Positions 58,955 to 64,000 of a stretch of DNA of 64,000 bases are shown here, piece by piece. Source of the stretch: an uncultured Actinomycetes bacterium (GTDB taxonomy: Bacteria; Actinomycetota; CADDZG01; WHSQ01); NCBI GenBank assembly GCA_937863385.1, contig CALMBW010000019.1, forward strand, positions 223,238 through 287,237, written 5' to 3'. The first letter of the stretch is position 1, and each line of letters begins with the position of its first letter. The notes under the pieces are model-generated. The model ran no database searches, was not told where the DNA came from, and saw only the letters and a list, made by a program, of their open reading frames with translations. Both the position numbers and the translations under genes were made by a program.

Positions 58955-61435
58955 TTAATGCGTGTGACGGGCCTCGTCACGAGCACGCTGACAGACGTTG
59001 ATGTTGTTCGCGTTGTCAACGATCTCGAACTTGGTTGCGGTCACACGGTAACGGCCCTTGACGTCACGGATGAGAACCTTCCAAACACCGTTCTCGTTAG
59101 TCACGTCGGTCTTACGAGTGATCCACTCACCACTCGCACGGAGTTGGACCTTGACCGGGACGAAGGCCTCACAGTCCGCGTAGTCGGGGGCGTCAACCGT
59201 GCCCTTCACACGCAGAGCCGGCTTCTTCTTCCCAGGCAACTTGATGTGCTTGAAGCTACTGATCTCGGCCGTGCGGGCGTGGAAGAAAGTCTCGCCCGGC
59301 TGGTCCGAGTTCTCGGTGTTGTCGTTGATGTCCACACAGCCTGGATCAGATGGATAGTCAACCGCTCCATCGCCATCATTGTCGATCCCGTCATTGCACT
59401 CCGGCTGAGGGCCGGTTCCGGGCTCGACGCTCTTCGTGACTGTGTCAGACGCTCCCGAATTAGTCTCGGTCACTGTGATCGTGCACGTTCCCTCGCCGAT
59501 GGCACGGATCTGCTGTGTAGCAAAACCCTCTTCATCGGTTTCTGTAACCGGGTTTGACGTGAAAGCAACCGATTGGCAGCCAGCGCTCAACGCCCACGTG
59601 AGGTCGAACTCTCCAGCAGACTCCTTGTTCGCGTCACCTTCATCGACATCGCCTGCCGTAGAAGCAGGGTCACCGTTGAGGTCCACGACACAGGCGAGCA
59701 ACGTATCGTCGTCACCCTCAGTGTTGACCTTGAACTGGTCACCACCAGCACAGTCCGCCGTGCCGGTATCGGCGTAAATCAACTGAATATCAAACGGGGT
59801 GGCGACCCACGTCTTCGTTGCTGTGGCAGTGAAGTCCCCCGCAGAAGTCTCATCAGCACATCCGTCGCCATCTTCGTCGGTGCAGGCGGTGATGGTCTGG
59901 TCACCATACTCAGCACCGCCCCAATCGATCAGCGCAGAGGCCTGACCGTCAGCATCCGCAGCCGGGACGACACATCGGGTCCCGGTTGCAGTCGCGGCGA
60001 TAGCGTACGGAGGGTTGTCATCCTCATCGCCAGCATCGCAGCTGACCAGAATGCCGGCCCCCGTCGACTCAAAGGTTATCTCGTCCACGGTCGCATCTGT
60101 ATAGGCGTCGCCGAACTGATCGACGATGCAAGCAGTCACTTCATCCGTGTCTTCGCTGCGGTTGGTTTCTGTGGTGTCGTTACCCTGCTGACAGGTGTCA
60201 TCCGGGGTAGTTCCCGCATCTGTGCTGTCGTCGCCGTGGTTGAAGGTGAGATTCAGCGCACCGGCCGTACGAACCGTAGCGACTGCATAGTGCTCGTCGA
60301 AAACACACACTTCTTGTGCATCGGTGATGTCGTTACCGGCAGCCGCTGAGGGAGCAAAGGCGCCGGCGCACTCCGCCACAACACCGGCGACGTCAACACC
60401 CTGCTGACCGAAAATCGCCACATCGACATCGGCAAGGGTGCTTGCACCAACTCCTTCTTCCGCAACGGGGGTGGTGAATGTCGCATACCACGTTCTAAAG
60501 TCGTCAGAAGCGTCAGCGGCAGTACCGTTGTCATCCACTGCACCGCCCGAGGTCACATCGGAGTAGATGTCACACGTATTCGGTGGCGTCAATCCAGCTT
60601 CGAACGAAGGCTGCGTGGTGATTCCCTCGTCGGTACCAAGGCAAGCCGCGGCTTCTGTGATGCTGTCATCGGTCGTGAAACGAAGCGTGAAATCGTCGTT
60701 AGGGATCTCGCCACCGTGAGCAAGATCGGTGAACTCGCCGGTTCCTCCACAAGGATCAGTACTCAGAATTGAGTTGTCACCCTGAATCGTGGTCACGACC
60801 TCTTCACAAACCCCCGTTATCTCCCCGGTAGGCAGCAGTGGACCATTCCCAGCGCCACAAGCCGGCTGACCAGGACCCCCACACTCCGAATTGACAGAGG
60901 CGTCATCGAGGTAAACAGCATCGGCGAAGTCCACGTCACAATTGGCGGCGGGGTCGGTGGTGGTACTCGGGCTTCCTGTGCAGGCTCGCACAACAATGTC
61001 GTATTGGACACCGCTGGTAAGCGAGTCGAGGTTTGCAGGGATGTCCCACATGGCATCAAAGGCAGCCGCCGAGACAAAAGCCTGATCACGATCGCCAAAG
61101 GGAACCGCTGTCGTTGCAGATGAGTCAGTTCCGATCAATTGGCAGGCGTTCGAGGCGAGCTCAGCCGAGGTCACCCCACCACCACCGGTGGCATCCGTAC
61201 AGACATAAAAGCTTGCCTCAGTTGCATCCGGGTCAGCGATCGCTGTCACATGCGCCGCCTCGTCCGTACCATCCCACTGATCGCTAAGCTGATCCTTGTC
61301 GGTCGTATCGGTTGGCATGAACAGCTGAACATCGTTCGTCGTGGTTGATTGGGCGCTAACAGGTCCGGCTGCAAAACTCAGAAGTCCCGATACGAGCGCT
61401 ACCGAAGCGAGGACGCTCCATAGCTTCCTATTCAA
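58955..61435 (-). CDS. Giant secreted surface protein with calcium-motif and shared C-terminal domain
   Basis: An 826-residue exported protein. The signal peptide (VLASVALVSGLLSFAAGPVS) is followed by a cysteine-rich beta region with many acidic TDxxT/DADGQ-type loops, then a compact CNDGIDNDGDGAVDYPSDPG motif of calcium-binding type near residue 720. The last 100 residues are the shared C-terminal domain (CEAFVPVKVQLRASGEWIT, then GRYRVTAT) ending RHTH. It probably lies on the surface as an adhesin or structural component. TTG 61435 is the start because AGGAGG lies six bases upstream and the signal peptide follows. Confidence 0.86.
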   Translation of the reverse strand: MNRKLWSVLASVALVSGLLSFAAGPVSAQSTTTNDVQLFMPTDTTDKDQLSDQWDGTDEAAHVTAIADPDATEASFYVCTDATGGGGVTSAELASNACQLIGTDSSATTAVPFGDRDQAFVSAAAFDAMWDIPANLDSLTSGVQYDIVVRACTGSPSTTTDPAANCDVDFADAVYLDDASVNSECGGPGQPACGAGNGPLLPTGEITGVCEEVVTTIQGDNSILSTDPCGGTGEFTDLAHGGEIPNDDFTLRFTTDDSITEAAACLGTDEGITTQPSFEAGLTPPNTCDIYSDVTSGGAVDDNGTAADASDDFRTWYATFTTPVAEEGVGASTLADVDVAIFGQQGVDVAGVVAECAGAFAPSAAAGNDITDAQEVCVFDEHYAVATVRTAGALNLTFNHGDDSTDAGTTPDDTCQQGNDTTETNRSEDTDEVTACIVDQFGDAYTDATVDEITFESTGAGILVSCDAGDEDDNPPYAIAATATGTRCVVPAADADGQASALIDWGGAEYGDQTITACTDEDGDGCADETSAGDFTATATKTWVATPFDIQLIYADTGTADCAGGDQFKVNTEGDDDTLLACVVDLNGDPASTAGDVDEGDANKESAGEFDLTWALSAGCQSVAFTSNPVTETDEEGFATQQIRAIGEGTCTITVTETNSGASDTVTKSVEPGTGPQPECNDGIDNDGDGAVDYPSDPGCVDINDNTENSDQPGETFFHARTAEISSFKHIKLPGKKKPALRVKGTVDAPDYADCEAFVPVKVQLRASGEWITRKTDVTNENGVWKVLIRDVKGRYRVTATKFEIVDNANNINVCQRARDEARHTH

Positions 61436-61809
61436 ATCCCACCTCCTACTTTCTTTCTCTTGTTCCTAACTGGCACTACTTCTTCTAGCAGGATGAACGG
61501 CTCCCGCAACCGTCTTACAAAACCTTCTAAGCCGATCTCTGGACCGACCCCCTCTCGTCTCTCCCTGCTGGCACGGTCACAGGCCGCAGCATAGTCCCGC
61601 TACGGCCTTGGTAGTAACAACGGTGTGGCAATGAAGAAGTTGCGCTGGGATCGAATAATCCCGCATCAATTCCGAAACGACCCCAGCTTCACGCCCCGAC
61701 CTTTTCTTGCCTTGCTTAGGCAACACTGTCCCTGTGTAGCGTTTAGCCTTTCGGATGTCAAGTATCCCGATTGCACCGTTTGGCTATCACTCGTCCTATT
61801 AAACCCGTT
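61436..61809. other. Gene-free region between the surface-protein gene and the sigma factor gene
   Basis: About 370 bases of comparatively AT-rich sequence, probably carrying the promoter of the surface-protein gene at 61435. No convincing gene, hairpin or repeat-family member is seen; a 62-codon frame at 61625-61813 on the plus strand lacks a ribosome-binding site. Confidence 0.5.
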
Positions 61810-63375
61810 TTAGACCAGGGAGATGTTGGCAGAAACGATCCGGTTCTGGGCCGGCGAGAACGTGATGGTCGTCGTATAGGAGCCCGACTGAGGAACACCT
61901 TCCTTGCTGCTAGGCCCAGAAGTTTTCTTGAATGTTCCCGTGAAGGTGTACGTCCACCCCCCCCAATCGGTCGAGCCGCGAGAGGTTAGGGAACCTGCCG
62001 CCTCGTATCCATATGACCCTTCAGAGGTCCACAGGAAAAAGCGCATCTCGTGTGAGCCCGAGTTCAGCGAGTGTTTCAGATCCAGACCGTAGGCCGTCGA
62101 CCCGTCGACCCAAGCGCTACCTCTGAATTCCTGTGCGAAGGCAGCCAGACCCGAGTCGTCGGTACGCCCTGACTCGCTCTCCAACTGCGTCGGCCACGGA
62201 CAGCCTCCACACATCTGCACCGGGGCCGGACCACTGACCACCGCTGCTAGAGAGAAACCCTGAGGTTCCGGAAAAACTGTCGGGCTGGGGGTGGGAGTCG
62301 GACCCGTTGGCTGATCGCCGCCTATGCCGCCATCGGACTGATCGGGAGGCGGCGTCGGACTTGCGGCTCCAGCTGGCGGCTGCTCAGTTGTCTGCGGAGG
62401 CTGAGGTGAAGGAACGGGTGGTGCTGGATCCCCGGAAGCGTCCTCCGTGGGCGACACCGATACAGCCTTACGCGACTTTACCTTGACGGTTTGCGATCCG
62501 TCGTCCTGGGCCATGGTTGACACAGCGTTAGCCGGCACGGAGGCAGTATTTCCGCCATCAGCTATCGATGGGACAGCCACAACCGCTGCTCCGGTGACGG
62601 CTGCCGTTCCAACGACCGCTGCGGTAACGACCCCGCCAACCTTGTCGAAGACGTATTGACCACATGCCTGCACTGCCGCGTTGCACTGAACTGCGAAGCT
62701 CGAGCTGGCGCTCATCGCCTGGCCAGCGTGCTCCCTACCAGTGACATCGGTAGCCCGCACCCGGCTAATCAAACGCCATGGGAAAATCAAGGATGCAAGA
62801 GCCTCTACCCACGTTCGCTTGAAGTTCTGGCGAGCACGGTGGATCAATGCCTTGGTCTGGGTGCTGCTGATGCCAAGCACGTCGGCGATCTCGTCGTAGG
62901 ACAACCCCTCGAAGTCGCGCAGGACGATCGCGGCCCTGTGCATGGGGGGCAATGATTCGAGCACCTTTCGGATGCGCCTTCCTTCCGCGGAGCGGATGGA
63001 CACTGCCGCGGGATCGCCACCGTCTGGTTCCGGTTCGACCATGAAGTCGAGGTCTTCTACCGGATGAGGATCTGAAGGGCGCCGCGACTTGGCCCGGAGT
63101 TGGTCGAGGCAAACATTTGTCGTGACCCGGGTGATCCACGCACTCAGCTGGTAGCGGCCGTTGAACTTCGACAGGCCTTTGTAGACGCGCAGGAAAGCTT
63201 CTTGGGATGCCTCTTGCGCATCGGCTTGATTCTGGAGCATGCGGCGGCACACCGCTTCCACTCGGGGACGGTGACGCTGATAGATCGCTTCGTATGCCCC
63301 GGAGTCACCGCGCTTGAACGCGATGGCCAGGTCTTTGTCCTGGAGTTCCCGGAGTTCGGAGTCGGTGATGCTCAA
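61810..63375 (-). CDS. Membrane-tethered ECF sigma factor with beta-rich extracytoplasmic domain
   Basis: A 521-residue protein. Sigma region 2 is at about 13-100 (ASQEAFLRVYKGLSKFNGRY, AWITRVTTNVCLDQLRAK) and region 4 at about 135-190 (LPPMHRAAIVLRDFEGLSYD then IADVLGISSTQTKALIHRA). After a juxtamembrane part (WVEALASLIFPWRLISRVRA) lies a transmembrane helix (about 246-268), then a Pro/Ser/Thr-rich linker and a C-terminal beta-rich domain of about 150 residues (PEPQGFSLAAVVSG ... ITFSPAQNRIVSANIS). It is paralogous in layout to the sigma at 37120 but with a folded outer domain. It could sense an external signal directly and may control the secretome genes next to it. Confidence 0.85.
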   Translation of the reverse strand: MSITDSELRELQDKDLAIAFKRGDSGAYEAIYQRHRPRVEAVCRRMLQNQADAQEASQEAFLRVYKGLSKFNGRYQLSAWITRVTTNVCLDQLRAKSRRPSDPHPVEDLDFMVEPEPDGGDPAAVSIRSAEGRRIRKVLESLPPMHRAAIVLRDFEGLSYDEIADVLGISSTQTKALIHRARQNFKRTWVEALASLIFPWRLISRVRATDVTGREHAGQAMSASSSFAVQCNAAVQACGQYVFDKVGGVVTAAVVGTAAVTGAAVVAVPSIADGGNTASVPANAVSTMAQDDGSQTVKVKSRKAVSVSPTEDASGDPAPPVPSPQPPQTTEQPPAGAASPTPPPDQSDGGIGGDQPTGPTPTPSPTVFPEPQGFSLAAVVSGPAPVQMCGGCPWPTQLESESGRTDDSGLAAFAQEFRGSAWVDGSTAYGLDLKHSLNSGSHEMRFFLWTSEGSYGYEAAGSLTSRGSTDWGGWTYTFTGTFKKTSGPSSKEGVPQSGSYTTTITFSPAQNRIVSANISLV

Positions 63376-63641
63376 CAGCTTCCCTCTCTAGCCCTACAGG
63401 CAGCTATTCGGCACGCTACACCCGTGAGTGAAGCACGCACAGGTGATGTCCGATATAGCCCGTTAGTGCTATTTCCCACCATCCATCCCCTTGTGGGTCC
63501 CACTGCATCCGTCAACAGTGGCCAACGCCGGGACCGCCGAAAAGTTGCATCGGCGCAAGGACGGCGCTTCCTTATTAATAGGCGCGCCGGAATAGACCAG
63601 TCGGTGGGCTGCGCGTTGCTTGGTTCGCGCCTTGGAGGGGA

Positions 63642-63917
63642 TCAGGACCAGAGCGAGCAGAGGGGCACCGCAGTGATGCGGTCGCCAAGGGTGAACACCT
63701 TCGGGCCGCAATGAAAGACGACACCCGCAACGAAGGCATCTCCCAGCTGCTCCTGCAACCAAACTAGATGTCGAGCATCGGTTCGAGTCGGAACGGAGGA
63801 AGCTTTGACCTCAACGGCTATCACCCTGCCGCCGCGAACCTCGATGAGCGCATCGACCTCCCTTGTTCCTCCCTCGGAACGGAGGTGGTACAGATCTGCA
63901 ACACCATCGGCGAGCCC
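63642..63917 (-). pseudogene. Truncated DUF4143-type gene (C-terminal remnant)
   Basis: The minus-strand frame from about 63917 encodes DLYHLRSEGG, REVDALIEVRGGRVIAVEVK, FVAGVVFHCGPKVF and the ending VPLCSLWS, which match the C-terminal DUF4143 domain of AAA+ ATPase/DUF4143 proteins. The rest of the protein is missing: immediately upstream (63918 onwards) is a TAA stop and then the 23-bp minisatellite. It looks like a decayed remnant cut by the repeat. The full-length protein would be about 400 residues. Confidence 0.75.
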
Positions 63918-63919
63918 TT

Positions 63920-64000
63920 ACTAGCCTTTTCCCGGCCTTCTCACTAGCCTTTTCCCGGCCTTCTCACTAGCCTTTTCCCGGCCTTCTCACTAGCCTTTTC
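63920..64000. repeat. Tandem 23-bp minisatellite at the window end
   Basis: ACTAGCCTTTTCCCGGCCTT followed by CTC repeats exactly at 63920, 63943 and 63966, with a fourth, cut copy at 63989. It continues beyond the window. It abuts the truncated DUF4143 gene. Confidence 0.95.

Noticed and set aside
61625..61813. Small 62-residue plus-strand gene
   Set aside because: No Shine-Dalgarno, unusual amino-acid make-up, and it ends at the stop of the convergent sigma gene; probably a chance frame in the AT-richer gap.
63765..63800. tRNA T-arm-like GGTTCGAGTCGG
   Set aside because: It lies within the DUF4143 coding remnant and has no other tRNA parts around it.

Overview
The window is GC-rich and gene-dense and reads as a chromosome segment of an uncultivated or deep-branching member of the Actinomycetota. 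The main markers are a WhiB-type iron-sulfur regulator (C19/C49/C52/C58), a PAC2-family protein, a DUF3105/DUF305 pair, a SigH-like sigma factor and a selenocysteine tRNA. Genus-level placement is not possible from the sequence alone.

Layout. 0-15 kb: the end of an ABC ATPase, HtpX, a DMT-family transporter, topoisomerase IB, an SRPBCC protein, a response regulator, a large anchored VWA/beta-propeller protein, a secreted CocE-type hydrolase, DUF192, DUF3105 and DUF305-fusion proteins, a CDF metal exporter, DedA and a zinc-ribbon protein. 15-25 kb: tRNA-Sec with a duplicated 3' fragment, SigH-like sigma, PAC2, a subtilase, an AbiEi-like/DUF559 gene between inverted repeat arrays, an M28 peptidase, and two secreted proteins (one with LVIVD repeats). 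25-36 kb: HD-GYP protein, lipoprotein, GT4 glycosyltransferase, short HPF-like protein, TetR regulator, a helical-repeat protein, YjbQ plus a polyprenyl synthase, and an IS110-group element with a probable bridge-RNA region. 36-43 kb: a membrane-tethered ECF sigma factor, a MetF-like gene inside 113-bp inverted repeats, a large secreted protein and WhiB. 43-54 kb: four small tail- or membrane-anchored coiled-coil proteins plus a pseudogene copy, a phosphodiesterase-like lipoprotein, a DNA methyltransferase fused to a nuclease-like domain, and a VapBC-type pair. 50-63 kb: a secretome cluster (two giant Ig-like or calcium-motif surface proteins, beta-propeller lipoprotein, sulfatase, MXAN_6640-like metallopeptidase) ending in a second membrane-tethered ECF sigma factor. 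The window ends in a truncated DUF4143 gene running into a 23-bp minisatellite.

Three themes stand out. First, a family of intergenic repeats made of a conserved ~45-bp cap and a tandem array of 65-110-bp units built on the core ACCCGGAGCCACTCGCC flanks single genes in a fixed orientation: forward on the left, reverse on the right. The MetF-like gene lies inside near-perfect 113-bp inverted repeats, which looks like a gene cassette without a transposase. Second, at least four secreted proteins share an unrecognised C-terminal beta-rich domain with two conserved cysteines and, in three of them, a basic tail ending in histidine; this is a candidate sorting or attachment domain. Third, two paralogous ECF sigma factors carry a transmembrane helix and an extracytoplasmic C-terminal region in the same polypeptide, and lie beside the secretome genes.

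The secreted hydrolases, many lipoproteins and surface proteins suggest a heterotroph that processes proteins, peptides and sulfated or phosphorylated substrates outside the cell. All functions are assigned by reading motifs; no database search was possible.
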